DNA of 64,000 nucleotides, taken from Myroides profundi (GTDB lineage Bacteria; Bacteroidota; Bacteroidia; Flavobacteriales; Flavobacteriaceae). Below the pieces are notes generated by a model. That model ran no database searches and was not told where the DNA came from. It was given only the letters and a program-made list of their open reading frames with translations. Below, piece after piece: positions 16,027 to 25,010 of this stretch. The stretch's first letter is position 1; each line of letters opens with the position of its first letter. Location: assembly GCF_000833025.1 (NCBI RefSeq), contig NZ_CP010817.1:558001-622000 (forward strand), in the 5' to 3' direction. A program made the translations under genes and the position numbers.

Positions 16027-17436
16027 ATGTCGTCACATTACGAAGCACCCATTAGAAAACCTTTAGTTATTGGTGAGAAATCATATCACGATATAACTGT
16101 GGATGTGGCTAGACCTGTAGAAGGGAGAGCGAATAAACTATGGTGGAGAGTTTTTACTTTAGCTTTATTAGCGTTTCTATGGGGAGTAGGTTGTATGGCT
16201 TACACTGTAGGTACAGGTATTGGAACTTGGGGATTAAATAAAACCGTTGGATGGGCTTGGGATATTACCAATTTCGTTTGGTGGGTAGGTATCGGTCACG
16301 CTGGTACGTTAATTTCTGCAGTATTATTATTATTTAGACAAAAATGGAGAATGGCGATCAACCGTTCTGCTGAGGCAATGACAATTTTCTCAGTAGTTCA
16401 GGCTGGTTTATTCCCTATCATTCACATGGGACGTCCATGGTTAGCATACTGGGTATTACCTATTCCTAACCAGTTCGGATCGTTATGGGTTAACTTTAAC
16501 TCACCATTATTATGGGACGTATTCGCGATTTCTACGTATTTATCAGTATCATTAGTTTTCTGGTGGACTGGTTTACTACCTGACTTCGCTATGTTACGTG
16601 ATAGAGCTATAACGCCATTTACAAAAAGAATATACTCAATCTTATCATTTGGTTGGTCAGGTCGTGCAAAAGACTGGCAACGTTTTGAGGAAGTGTCATT
16701 AGTATTAGCTGGTTTAGCTACTCCTCTTGTACTTTCTGTACACACGATTGTATCTTTTGACTTTGCTACTTCAGTTATTCCTGGATGGCACACTACAATC
16801 TTACCTCCATACTTCGTAGCAGGAGCTATCTTCTCTGGATTCGCAATGGTAAATACCCTGCTTATCATCATGAGAAAAGTTTCTAACTTAGAAGATTATA
16901 TTACAGTACAACACATTGAATTAATGAACATTATTGTAATGATCACTGGTTCTATCGTTGGGGTAGCATATATTACTGAGTTATGGGTTGCTTGGTATTC
17001 AGGAGTAGAGTATGAACAATACGCTTTCTTAAACCGTGCAACAGGACCTTACTGGTGGTCTTACTGGTTAATGATGACTTGTAACGTAATTTCTCCACAG
17101 GTAATGTGGTTCAAGAAAATTAGAACTAATATCTTAGCATCGTTTGTTATCTCTTTAGTAGTAAACGTGGGGATGTGGTTTGAGCGTTTCGTAATTATCG
17201 TTACATCATTACACAGAGACTACTTACCATCTTCATGGACAATGTTCCAACCTACATTCGTAGATGCTGGTATTTACATCGGTACAATTGGTTTCTTCTT
17301 CGTGTTATTCTTATTATATTCAAGAAGTTTCCCTGTAATTGCACAAGCAGAGGTAAAAACAATCTTGAAATCTTCAGGAGAGTTTTACAAAAAAGAAAGA
17401 GACAGCAAAGAGAATCATCAATCTTTAAATCATTAA
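16027..17436 (+). CDS. actC: Alternative complex III subunit ActC (NrfD/PsrC-like)
   Basis: 469 residues, about ten membrane helices, of the NrfD/PsrC quinol-binding family. HAGTLISAVLLLFRQKWRMA and the repeated tryptophan-rich helices (WWRVFTLALLAFLWG, FVWWVGIGHAGT) are typical of ActC. It provides one quinol-oxidation site and is the paralogue of ActF. The stop is 6 bp before the actD ATG. Confidence 0.95.
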   Translation: MSSHYEAPIRKPLVIGEKSYHDITVDVARPVEGRANKLWWRVFTLALLAFLWGVGCMAYTVGTGIGTWGLNKTVGWAWDITNFVWWVGIGHAGTLISAVLLLFRQKWRMAINRSAEAMTIFSVVQAGLFPIIHMGRPWLAYWVLPIPNQFGSLWVNFNSPLLWDVFAISTYLSVSLVFWWTGLLPDFAMLRDRAITPFTKRIYSILSFGWSGRAKDWQRFEEVSLVLAGLATPLVLSVHTIVSFDFATSVIPGWHTTILPPYFVAGAIFSGFAMVNTLLIIMRKVSNLEDYITVQHIELMNIIVMITGSIVGVAYITELWVAWYSGVEYEQYAFLNRATGPYWWSYWLMMTCNVISPQVMWFKKIRTNILASFVISLVVNVGMWFERFVIIVTSLHRDYLPSSWTMFQPTFVDAGIYIGTIGFFFVLFLLYSRSFPVIAQAEVKTILKSSGEFYKKERDSKENHQSLNH

Positions 17437-17442
17437 TATATT

Positions 17443-17970
17443 ATGAGTAATAAAGTAATTCACGCACTATACAACGATGATGATGTGTTGTTACATGCTG
17501 TAAAAGAAACACGAGATGCTCATCATCATATTGAAGAAATCTATACACCATTCCCAGTACACGGTCTAGATAAGGCTATGGGATTAAAACCTACAAGATT
17601 AGCTATCTGTGCTTTCTTGTATGGTTTAGTTGGACTTTCTTTTGGTACATTCATGATGTATTATATTATGATTGTAGATTGGCCACAAGATATTGGAGGT
17701 AAACCAAGTTTTAGCTTCATTCAGAATATGCCATCATTCGTTCCAATTATGTTTGAGATGACTGTATTATTTGCAGCTCACTTAATGGTTCTTACTTTCT
17801 TTATGAGAAGTAAATTATGGCCTTTCAAGAAAGCTGAAAATCCTGATGTAAGAACTACAGATGATCACTTCTTAATGGAAGTAGCTTTGAAAACTGATGA
17901 AGCAGCAGCGATTGAGTTCTTCAAACAAACGGGAGCAGTTGAAGTTAAAGTAATTGAAAAGCAATTGTAG
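17443..17970 (+). CDS. actD: Alternative complex III subunit ActD (DUF3341)
   Basis: 175 residues with two central membrane helices (LAICAFLYGLVGLSFGTFMM and MFEMTVLFAAHLMVLTFFM) and the DUF3341 hallmark of an N-terminal part ending YTPFPVHGLDKAMGL. It is a small scaffolding subunit of alternative complex III. The ATG of actE lies one base after the stop, so translation is probably coupled. Confidence 0.94.
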   Translation: MSNKVIHALYNDDDVLLHAVKETRDAHHHIEEIYTPFPVHGLDKAMGLKPTRLAICAFLYGLVGLSFGTFMMYYIMIVDWPQDIGGKPSFSFIQNMPSFVPIMFEMTVLFAAHLMVLTFFMRSKLWPFKKAENPDVRTTDDHFLMEVALKTDEAAAIEFFKQTGAVEVKVIEKQL

Positions 17971-17971
17971 A

Positions 17972-18520
17972 ATGAAAACGATATATAAAATAGTAGCTTT
18001 AGTAGGGGTATCAGTTTTGACTACTTCTTGTTTTAATAAAGAACGTTCAAACTATCAATTCATGCCAAATATGTATGAGTCATCTGCATATGAGACATAT
18101 TCTGAAGTTCCTACTACAGTTTTTAAAAATGGTAAAGAAGGTCAGTTACCTGCTGAAGGATCTATACCACGCGGATTTTCACCTGAGGAGTATGAGAATA
18201 CTACAGAAGGTTTAGCAATGGCTAGATTAAATCTAAAATCACCATTATCTGCTGAGGAGAAAGATTTAGAAAAAGGTAAAGAGTTATATACAATTTACTG
18301 CTCAGTTTGTCACGGAGGAGCTGGGGATGGAAAAGGTAATTTAGTGAAAAAAGAAAAATTCTTAGGGGTTCCTAACTATAAAGATAGAGAACTTACAGAA
18401 GGAGGAATCTACCACGTAATTACTTATGGTTTGAATTCAATGGGATCTCATGCTAACCAATTAACTCAACATGAACGTTGGTTAGTTACAGATTACGTAT
18501 TAAAATTGAAATCAGAATAA
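17972..18520 (+). CDS. actE: Alternative complex III subunit ActE, lipoprotein cytochrome c
   Basis: 182 residues. The signal peptide ends in a lipobox (VLTTSC, Cys20), and a single heme motif CSVCHGG is at 110-116 with GMSxH-like ligand context near NSMGSHANQL. It is the monoheme subunit of complex III that hands electrons to the oxidase side. I start at ATG 17972 rather than the in-frame TTG at 17954, because the TTG would add a short polar stretch before an otherwise perfect signal peptide and lies inside actD. Confidence 0.95.
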   Translation: MKTIYKIVALVGVSVLTTSCFNKERSNYQFMPNMYESSAYETYSEVPTTVFKNGKEGQLPAEGSIPRGFSPEEYENTTEGLAMARLNLKSPLSAEEKDLEKGKELYTIYCSVCHGGAGDGKGNLVKKEKFLGVPNYKDRELTEGGIYHVITYGLNSMGSHANQLTQHERWLVTDYVLKLKSE

Positions 18521-18551
18521 TAAATTGTAAAACTTATTTGAAAGTTTAGAT

Positions 18552-19865
18552 ATGTACACATTTTCAAAAAATTTGAAGACTTTTGCAATCGTCCTTATGG
18601 TTCTAGGACTTGTGGGGATTGCATATGGTTTCTTCAGTGCCCCTAAGACAACTGCTGAAGTAGAGCAGATCTTAACTGAGCAAGCTCATCATGATGGTGG
18701 TGAGCATCATGTATCTGCTGCAGACCACTCTGTGTCTGACGCTGATCATGCTGAACATCAAAAACATTTAGAACATGTTCTTGGTCAAATGCAAAACAAA
18801 CCTTGGACTGCGTTATATGTAGCTTGTATTTTCGTTATGTTAGTAGCTGTAGGTATTTTAGCTTTTTATGCTATTAACAATGCTGCTAGTGCTGGATGGT
18901 CTCCAGTATTATTCAGAGTAATGGAAGGATTATCTGCTTATGTATTACCAGGATCGGTTATATTCTTCGTGATTTTATTAATATCTGTATTGGGAGGTAA
19001 CCATTTATTTATATGGGCTGACCAAGCAGTAGTTGATGCAGATTCAATTATTCAAGGAAAAGCAGGATACTTAAACGTACCTTTCTTCTTAATTAGAACA
19101 GTTATCTATTTAGCAGGATGGAACTTTTATAGAATTTATGCTCGTAAACAATCTTTAGCTTTAGATGAGAGTGGTGATCAAACTTACTACAAAAAGATAT
19201 TTAAAGCTTCAGCTGCTTTCTTAGTATTCTTTATCGTTACTGAGTCTATGGCATCTTGGGATTGGATTATGTCGATTGATACTCACTGGTATAGTACATT
19301 ATTCGGATGGTATGTATTCGCTAGTTTCTTCGTAACAGCTATTACAACTATCGCTTTTGTTACTCTTTATTTAAAGAACAAAGGATACTTAGAATATGTT
19401 AATACTAGTCATATTCACGATTTAGCTAAATTTATGTTTGGATTAAGTATATTCTGGACTTATCTTTGGTTCTCTCAATTCATGTTACAGTGGTATTCTA
19501 ATATTCCAGAGGAGGTAACTTACTTCATCTTCAGAATTCAAGAGTATAACTTACCATTCTTCGGAATGTTAGTATTGAATTTCTTATTGCCATTATTATT
19601 ATTGATCAATACAGATTTCAAACGTTTAACTTGGATTGTTGTAATGGCAGGATCTTGTATCATCGTAGGTCACTATATTGACTTCTTTATGATGATCTCT
19701 CCTGGTACAGTTGGAGGTTCTTGGTTTATTGGTGTTTCTGAGATAGCTTCACTTATCTTCTTCATTGGATTATTTATCTATGTAGGATTTAGTGCAATTG
19801 CTAAAGCACCATTATTAGCTAAGAATAACCCATTGATTGAAGAGAGTAAACATTTTCACTATTAA
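18552..19865 (+). CDS. actF: Alternative complex III subunit ActF
   Basis: 437 residues, about ten membrane helices, paralogous to ActC. After TM1 there is a histidine-rich periplasmic loop with nine His between residues 46 and 75, then the conserved membrane core (SMASWDWIMSIDTHWYSTLFGWYVFAS in two pieces) typical of the second quinol-binding-fold subunit. It completes the membrane part of alternative complex III. The loop's length and His content could reflect metal binding or simply a variable linker. Confidence 0.94.
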   Translation: MYTFSKNLKTFAIVLMVLGLVGIAYGFFSAPKTTAEVEQILTEQAHHDGGEHHVSAADHSVSDADHAEHQKHLEHVLGQMQNKPWTALYVACIFVMLVAVGILAFYAINNAASAGWSPVLFRVMEGLSAYVLPGSVIFFVILLISVLGGNHLFIWADQAVVDADSIIQGKAGYLNVPFFLIRTVIYLAGWNFYRIYARKQSLALDESGDQTYYKKIFKASAAFLVFFIVTESMASWDWIMSIDTHWYSTLFGWYVFASFFVTAITTIAFVTLYLKNKGYLEYVNTSHIHDLAKFMFGLSIFWTYLWFSQFMLQWYSNIPEEVTYFIFRIQEYNLPFFGMLVLNFLLPLLLLINTDFKRLTWIVVMAGSCIIVGHYIDFFMMISPGTVGGSWFIGVSEIASLIFFIGLFIYVGFSAIAKAPLLAKNNPLIEESKHFHY

Positions 19866-19882
19866 TATTTAAAAATAAACAA

Positions 19883-21049
19883 ATGACAAGTTTATTAATA
19901 TTAGCTGCGGTTGTATTATTAGGAGTTGCTGTATGGCAATTGACGAAAATATTTGATTTAACTCAAGTAGGTTCTCATCCTGATGATATTTCTACAGAGA
20001 TCGCTAATGAGAAGGATAATAACATCAATGGTTATTTGACTTTCGCTTTCTTAGGATTCATCTATATCTTTACTATCTTCTGTTTAGTTGAGTATGGAAG
20101 CTTTCCTTTGATGGATAACCCTGCGTCAGAGCACGGAAAAGAGGTTGACAATTTAATGTGGATCTCAATGGGATTAATTGGAGTTGTTCAAATTTTTACT
20201 CAGTTCTTATTACACTACTTTGCATTCAAAGGACGTGGAATAAACGGTAGAAAAGCTCGTTTCTATTCAGATAATGATAAATTAGAAGCTCTTTGGACAA
20301 TTATTCCTGTAATTACATTATCAGGTTTAATTCTTTATGGATTATTTGCTTGGAATGATATTATGTTTGTAGATGAAGAAGAAGACGTTCTTATTGTTGA
20401 AGTATATGCTAAACAATTCGGATGGGATGTTCGTTACTCTGGAACAGATAACACTTTAGGTAAAGCTAACGTTCGTTTTATAGAAGGTATCAATTTAGTA
20501 GGGGTGGATATGTCTGACCCGAATGCTGCTGATGATAAAATGGCAAAAGAATTACACCTACCAAAAGGTAAAAAAGTAGTATTGAAATTCCGTTCACAAG
20601 ACGTACTTCACTCAGCTTACTTACCTCACTTTAGAGCACAAATGAACTGTGTTCCTGGTATGGTTACTCAGTTTGCTTTCGTTCCTACTGTTACTACAGC
20701 AGAAATGAGAGAACGTGAGGCGATTGTAAAAAAAGTTAGTAATATTAACGATATTAGAGCTGAAAGAAGCCAAGAGTTAATTGCTAAAGGAGAAGAGGCA
20801 TTAGAACCTTATTCATTTGATTATTTAATTTTATGTAATAAGATTTGTGGAGCTTCTCACTATAACATGCAAATGAAAGTTGTTGTAGAGACTCCTGAAG
20901 AATTCGAATCTTGGTTGAAAGAGCTTCCTACATTAAAAGAGCAAGTTGCTGCTGAAAAAGCTAGTAATGCACCTGCTCCAGCAGTAGAGGAAGTTCCTGC
21001 AGCAGTTGAAGAAGTTGAAACTGAAGCTATCGCTCAAGTAGGAAAATAA
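19883..21049 (+). CDS. coxB: Cytochrome c oxidase subunit II
   Basis: 388 residues. Two N-terminal membrane hairpin helices are followed by the cupredoxin domain with the CuA site: the first His in VLHSAYLPHF, then C318-x3-C322-x3-H326-x2-M329 in CNKICGASHYNM. No cytochrome c domain is fused, so the oxidase is aa3- rather than caa3-type. The last ~40 residues are an Ala/Glu/Pro-rich tail. A membrane hairpin preceding the usual start of subunit II makes it longer than proteobacterial versions. It accepts electrons delivered by alternative complex III encoded just upstream. Confidence 0.96.
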   Translation: MTSLLILAAVVLLGVAVWQLTKIFDLTQVGSHPDDISTEIANEKDNNINGYLTFAFLGFIYIFTIFCLVEYGSFPLMDNPASEHGKEVDNLMWISMGLIGVVQIFTQFLLHYFAFKGRGINGRKARFYSDNDKLEALWTIIPVITLSGLILYGLFAWNDIMFVDEEEDVLIVEVYAKQFGWDVRYSGTDNTLGKANVRFIEGINLVGVDMSDPNAADDKMAKELHLPKGKKVVLKFRSQDVLHSAYLPHFRAQMNCVPGMVTQFAFVPTVTTAEMREREAIVKKVSNINDIRAERSQELIAKGEEALEPYSFDYLILCNKICGASHYNMQMKVVVETPEEFESWLKELPTLKEQVAAEKASNAPAPAVEEVPAAVEEVETEAIAQVGK

Positions 21050-21078
21050 AACTCACATATTAAAATCAATCTATAACT

Positions 21079-22881
21079 ATGTCAGTAGAAGGACACGAAA
21101 ACAATCACGATCACTCACATGATCATGATCATCACGATAAAGGGAACTTCTTTACTAAATATGTGTTTAGTTTAGACCACAAGATGATTGCTAAACAATA
21201 CTTGATTACAGGTATTATTATGGGAATCATCGGGATTGGAATGTCTCTGTTATTTAGAATGCAAATTGCTTGGCCAGAAGAATCTTTCACAGTATTCAAA
21301 TGGTTTTTAGGTGATAAAATGGCTCCTGATGGAGTTATGAAAAATGATGCTTATCTTGCCCTAGTAACGATGCACGGTACCATAATGGTATTCTTCGTTT
21401 TAACTGCTGGATTAAGTGGTACGTTCTCGAACTTACTTATTCCATTGCAGATTGGAGCACGTGATATGGCTTCAGGATTCTTAAATATGTTATCTTATTG
21501 GTTATTCTTTATCTCTGCAGTATTAATGATTATTTCATTATTTGTAGAAGGAGGACCAGCATCTTCTGGATGGACAGTATATCCTCCGCTGAGTGCATTA
21601 CCTCAGGCTATTCCTGGTTCGGGAATGGGGATGACATTATGGTTAGTATCTATGGCAATCTTTATCGCATCTTCTTTAATGGGATCGTTAAACTACGTTG
21701 CTACAGTAATTAACTTAAGAACTAAAGGAATGTCTATGACAAGATTACCATTAACAGTGTGGGCTTTATTTACTACAGCTATTATTGGTATCGTATCATT
21801 CCCAGTTTTATTATCAGCAGCTTTATTATTGTTATTCGATAGAAGTTTTGGAACATCATTCTTCTTATCTGATATTTATTTAGCTGGAGAGGTATTACAT
21901 TACCAAGGAGGTTCTCCTGTATTATATGAGCACTTATTCTGGTTCTTAGGTCACCCTGAGGTATATATCGTAATTTTACCAGCGATGGGTATTACGTCAG
22001 AAATTATTGCTTGTAACGCTCGTAAACCTATTTTCGGTTACCGTGCGATGATTGCTTCTATCTTAGGTATTGCTTTCTTATCAACAATTGTATGGGGACA
22101 CCACATGTTCGTATCTGGTATGAACCCATTCTTAGGATCTGTATTTACATTTACTACATTGTTGATTGCAATTCCTTCAGCAGTAAAAGCATTCAACTAT
22201 ATCACTACAATTTGGAGTGGTAATATCCAAATGAACCCTGCAATGTTATTCTGTATTGGATTCGTATCTACGTTTATTACAGGAGGTTTAACAGGGATTA
22301 TTTTAGGAGATTCAACATTAGATATCAACGTTCACGATACATATTTCGTTATTGCTCACTTCCACTTAGTAATGGGTATTTCTGCTCTTTACGGAATGTT
22401 TGCTGGTATCTACCACTGGTTCCCTAAAATGTTTGGACGTATGATGAACAAAAACTTAGGTTATATCCACTTCTGGGTAACTGCAGTTTGTGCTTACGGA
22501 GTATTCTTCCCAATGCACTTCATCGGATTAGCTGGTTTACCACGTCGTTATTATTCAAATACTGCATTCCCATTATTTGATGAGTTCTACGATGTAAACG
22601 TGTTAATTACAGTATTCGCTTTAGTTGGATCTGCTTTCCAATTAGTGTTCTTATGGAACTTCTTCTATAGTATTTTCTATGGTAAGAAAGCTACTCAGAA
22701 CCCATGGAGAAGTAACTCTCTTGAGTGGACTACACCAGTTGAACATATTCATGGTAACTGGCCTGGAGAATTACCAGTTGTTTACAGATGGCCTTATGAC
22801 TATAGTAAACCTGGATTACCAGAAGATTACGCTCCTCAAAACATGCCATTCGTTGCAGGTGAAGAGGAATTACATCACTAA
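21079..22881 (+). CDS. coxA: Cytochrome c oxidase subunit I
   Basis: 600 residues, twelve membrane helices, the catalytic proton-pumping subunit. Visible ligands: HGTIMVFF (heme a His), WFLGHPEVYIVILP (CuB His and the cross-linked Tyr), WGHHMFVSG (two CuB His) and HDTYFVIAHFHLVMG (heme a3 and heme a His). The N-terminus has seven histidines between residues 6 and 19. Subunits III and IV, heme O synthase and SCO1 are encoded 15 kb downstream, a split that is ordinary in this family. A strong terminator ends the operon. Confidence 0.97.
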   Translation: MSVEGHENNHDHSHDHDHHDKGNFFTKYVFSLDHKMIAKQYLITGIIMGIIGIGMSLLFRMQIAWPEESFTVFKWFLGDKMAPDGVMKNDAYLALVTMHGTIMVFFVLTAGLSGTFSNLLIPLQIGARDMASGFLNMLSYWLFFISAVLMIISLFVEGGPASSGWTVYPPLSALPQAIPGSGMGMTLWLVSMAIFIASSLMGSLNYVATVINLRTKGMSMTRLPLTVWALFTTAIIGIVSFPVLLSAALLLLFDRSFGTSFFLSDIYLAGEVLHYQGGSPVLYEHLFWFLGHPEVYIVILPAMGITSEIIACNARKPIFGYRAMIASILGIAFLSTIVWGHHMFVSGMNPFLGSVFTFTTLLIAIPSAVKAFNYITTIWSGNIQMNPAMLFCIGFVSTFITGGLTGIILGDSTLDINVHDTYFVIAHFHLVMGISALYGMFAGIYHWFPKMFGRMMNKNLGYIHFWVTAVCAYGVFFPMHFIGLAGLPRRYYSNTAFPLFDEFYDVNVLITVFALVGSAFQLVFLWNFFYSIFYGKKATQNPWRSNSLEWTTPVEHIHGNWPGELPVVYRWPYDYSKPGLPEDYAPQNMPFVAGEEELHH

Positions 22882-22903
22882 GATTATATTTCTTATAGAT
22901 ATT

Positions 22904-22933
22904 AAAAAGTCATCCGAAAGGATGACTTTTTTT
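22904..22933 (+). terminator. Terminator of the act-cox operon
   Basis: AAAAAGTCATCC and GGATGACTTTTTTT enclose a GAAA tetraloop; perfect stem and T-tract. Confidence 0.92.
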
Positions 22934-22959
22934 GTTAGTGTAGACTCTGATATTTGAAT

Positions 22960-22967
22960 TATATTTG
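22960..22967 (+). promoter_or_regulatory. -7 element of ruvB
   Basis: TATATTTG (TAnnTTTG) ends only 4 nt before the ruvB ATG at 22972, so the transcript would be leaderless or nearly so. Confidence 0.5.
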
Positions 22968-22971
22968 TACT

Positions 22972-24000
22972 ATGAATGAGAATTTAAACCCAACTAATAA
23001 GCACTTTTCTTCTGATGAATTAGATGTTGAGAAGAAGTTACGCCCGCTGTCATTTGATGATTTTGCTGGGCAAGATCAGGTATTAGAGAATTTAAAGATT
23101 TTCGTTGAAGCTGCTAATCAAAGGGGAGAAGCTTTAGATCATACTTTGTTTCATGGACCTCCAGGACTTGGTAAGACTACATTAGCTAATATTTTAGCTA
23201 ATGAACTTGATGTGGGAATTAAGATTACTTCTGGACCAGTTTTAGATAAACCAGGTGATTTAGCAGGATTATTAACTAATCTTGAGGAACGCGATGTTTT
23301 ATTCATTGATGAGATTCATCGTTTAAGTCCTATAGTAGAAGAGTATTTATATTCTGCTATGGAGGACTTCAAGATTGATATTATGATAGAGTCTGGTCCG
23401 AATGCACGTACGGTTCAGATTCATTTAAATCCTTTTACATTAGTAGGAGCTACTACTCGTTCTGGTTTATTGACCTCACCTATGCGAGCACGTTTTGGTA
23501 TTCAAAGTCGTCTTCAGTATTATAATAAAGAATTATTAGCAACTATTATTGAACGTAGTGCCTCTATATTAGGGGTTCACATAGATCTAGAAGCTGCTAT
23601 TGAGATAGCGGGTAGAAGTAGAGGAACACCTCGTATTGCAAACGCTTTGTTGAGACGTGTACGTGATTTCGCACAGATCAAGGGGAACGGTGATATTGAT
23701 ATAGAGATTTCTAAGTATGCTTTAAATTCATTGAATGTAGATTCTTTTGGATTAGATGAGATGGATAATAAGATACTGAGTACGATTATAGATAAGTTTA
23801 AAGGTGGACCTGTAGGACTATCTACATTAGCGACTGCTGTTTCTGAGAATGGTGAAACGATAGAGGAAGTTTATGAGCCTTATTTAATTCAAGAAGGTTT
23901 TATTGTACGTACTCCTAGGGGACGTGAGGTAACTGATAAAGCTTATAAGCACTTAGGTAGAGAAAGAGTTCATCCTCAAGGAGGGCTTTTTGATATGTAG
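22972..24000 (+). CDS. ruvB: Holliday junction branch-migration helicase RuvB
   Basis: 342 residues, AAA+ motor that drives branch migration of Holliday junctions with RuvA (encoded at 27.4 kb). Walker A is GPPGLGKTT (62-70), Walker B is LFIDEIHRL, sensor 1 lies in GATTRSG, and the C-terminal winged helix contains [16 protein letters not shown] use ATG 22972 rather than an in-frame TTG at 22954, which lies upstream of the -7 element. 19 bp separate it from queG. Confidence 0.97.
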   Translation: MNENLNPTNKHFSSDELDVEKKLRPLSFDDFAGQDQVLENLKIFVEAANQRGEALDHTLFHGPPGLGKTTLANILANELDVGIKITSGPVLDKPGDLAGLLTNLEERDVLFIDEIHRLSPIVEEYLYSAMEDFKIDIMIESGPNARTVQIHLNPFTLVGATTRSGLLTSPMRARFGIQSRLQYYNKELLATIIERSASILGVHIDLEAAIEIAGRSRGTPRIANALLRRVRDFAQIKGNGDIDIEISKYALNSLNVDSFGLDEMDNKILSTIIDKFKGGPVGLSTLATAVSENGETIEEVYEPYLIQEGFIVRTPRGREVTDKAYKHLGRERVHPQGGLFDM

Positions 24001-24019
24001 TGGTCATAGAAGTGATTAA

Positions 24020-24946
24020 ATGATTGAAAATAAAAGTAAATATTCTAATATGATAAAAGCCGAGGCCAAACGCCTTGGCTTTTCGTCTTGTGGTATTTCT
24101 AAAGCTGATTTTTTAGAAGTAGAGGCTCCTCGTTTAGAGCAGTGGTTGAATAAACAGATGCATGGACAGATGTCTTATATGGAGAATCATTTCGATAAAC
24201 GTCTTGATCCTAGACTACTTGTTGAAGGAGCAAAAAGTGTGGTGTCATTAACTTTAAATTACTATCCAGAAGAAAGGCAGGTTAGCGATAGTTATAAAAT
24301 ATCAAAGTATGCTTATGGAGAGGATTATCACCATGTGATTAAAGATAAGTTAAAAGAGCTTCTTTATTTTATAGAAAGTGAAATTGGGGCTGTAGATGGA
24401 CGAGTATTTGTTGATTCTGCACCTGTTTTAGATAAAGCTTGGGCAGCTAAGGCTGGCTTAGGATGGGTAGGTAAGAATAACAATTTGATTAATAGAAAAA
24501 GTGGTTCTTTCTTTTTTATTGCTGAATTAATAATTGATTTAGAATTAGAAGAAGACGGCCCTACAACTGATCATTGCGGAACGTGTACCAAGTGTATAGA
24601 TGCTTGTCCTACAGAAGCTATTGAAAGTGCTCATATTGTAAATGGGAGTAAATGTATTTCCTATCTTACCATAGAATTGAAAGATGATATTCCAACTGAA
24701 TTTAGTGGAAAATTAGATAATTGGATGTTTGGTTGTGACGTTTGTCAAGATGTTTGTCCGTGGAATCGGTTTGCATCTCCCCATAAAGAGCAGAGATTTA
24801 TTCCTAATAATGCGTTAATAGAGTATTCAAAGCACGAATGGAAAGAACTTACGAAGGAGACTTTTAATGAAATTTTTAAAAAATCCGCAATTAAAAGGAC
24901 GAAATATGAGGGCTTGTTGCGAAATATGCAATTTTTAGGGGAGTGA
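24020..24946 (+). CDS. queG: Epoxyqueuosine reductase QueG
   Basis: 308 residues. It performs the last step of queuosine synthesis, reducing epoxyqueuosine in the tRNA anticodon with cobalamin and two [4Fe-4S] clusters. The cluster ligands are [12 protein letters not shown] and [11 protein letters not shown]. The N-terminal part ([20 protein letters not shown], then [20 protein letters not shown]) is the QueG cobalamin domain. It is shorter than the E. coli protein because it lacks the C-terminal HEAT-like repeats, as many homologues do. Confidence 0.96.
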   Translation: MIENKSKYSNMIKAEAKRLGFSSCGISKADFLEVEAPRLEQWLNKQMHGQMSYMENHFDKRLDPRLLVEGAKSVVSLTLNYYPEERQVSDSYKISKYAYGEDYHHVIKDKLKELLYFIESEIGAVDGRVFVDSAPVLDKAWAAKAGLGWVGKNNNLINRKSGSFFFIAELIIDLELEEDGPTTDHCGTCTKCIDACPTEAIESAHIVNGSKCISYLTIELKDDIPTEFSGKLDNWMFGCDVCQDVCPWNRFASPHKEQRFIPNNALIEYSKHEWKELTKETFNEIFKKSAIKRTKYEGLLRNMQFLGE

Positions 24947-24979
24947 ATTTCGTAAATCCGAATTATATTACAAAAAGGT

Positions 24980-24987
24980 TATCTTTG
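24980..24987 (+). promoter_or_regulatory. -7 element of the malic enzyme gene
   Basis: TATCTTTG (TAnnTTTG), 23 nt before the ATG at 25011. Confidence 0.5.
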
Positions 24988-25010
24988 TTCATCACGTTAA
25001 ATGTAAATAT

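Noticed and set aside
16422..16871. 149-codon antisense frame inside actC
   Set aside because: Opposite strand of a highly conserved membrane protein gene, without its own promoter or motif.
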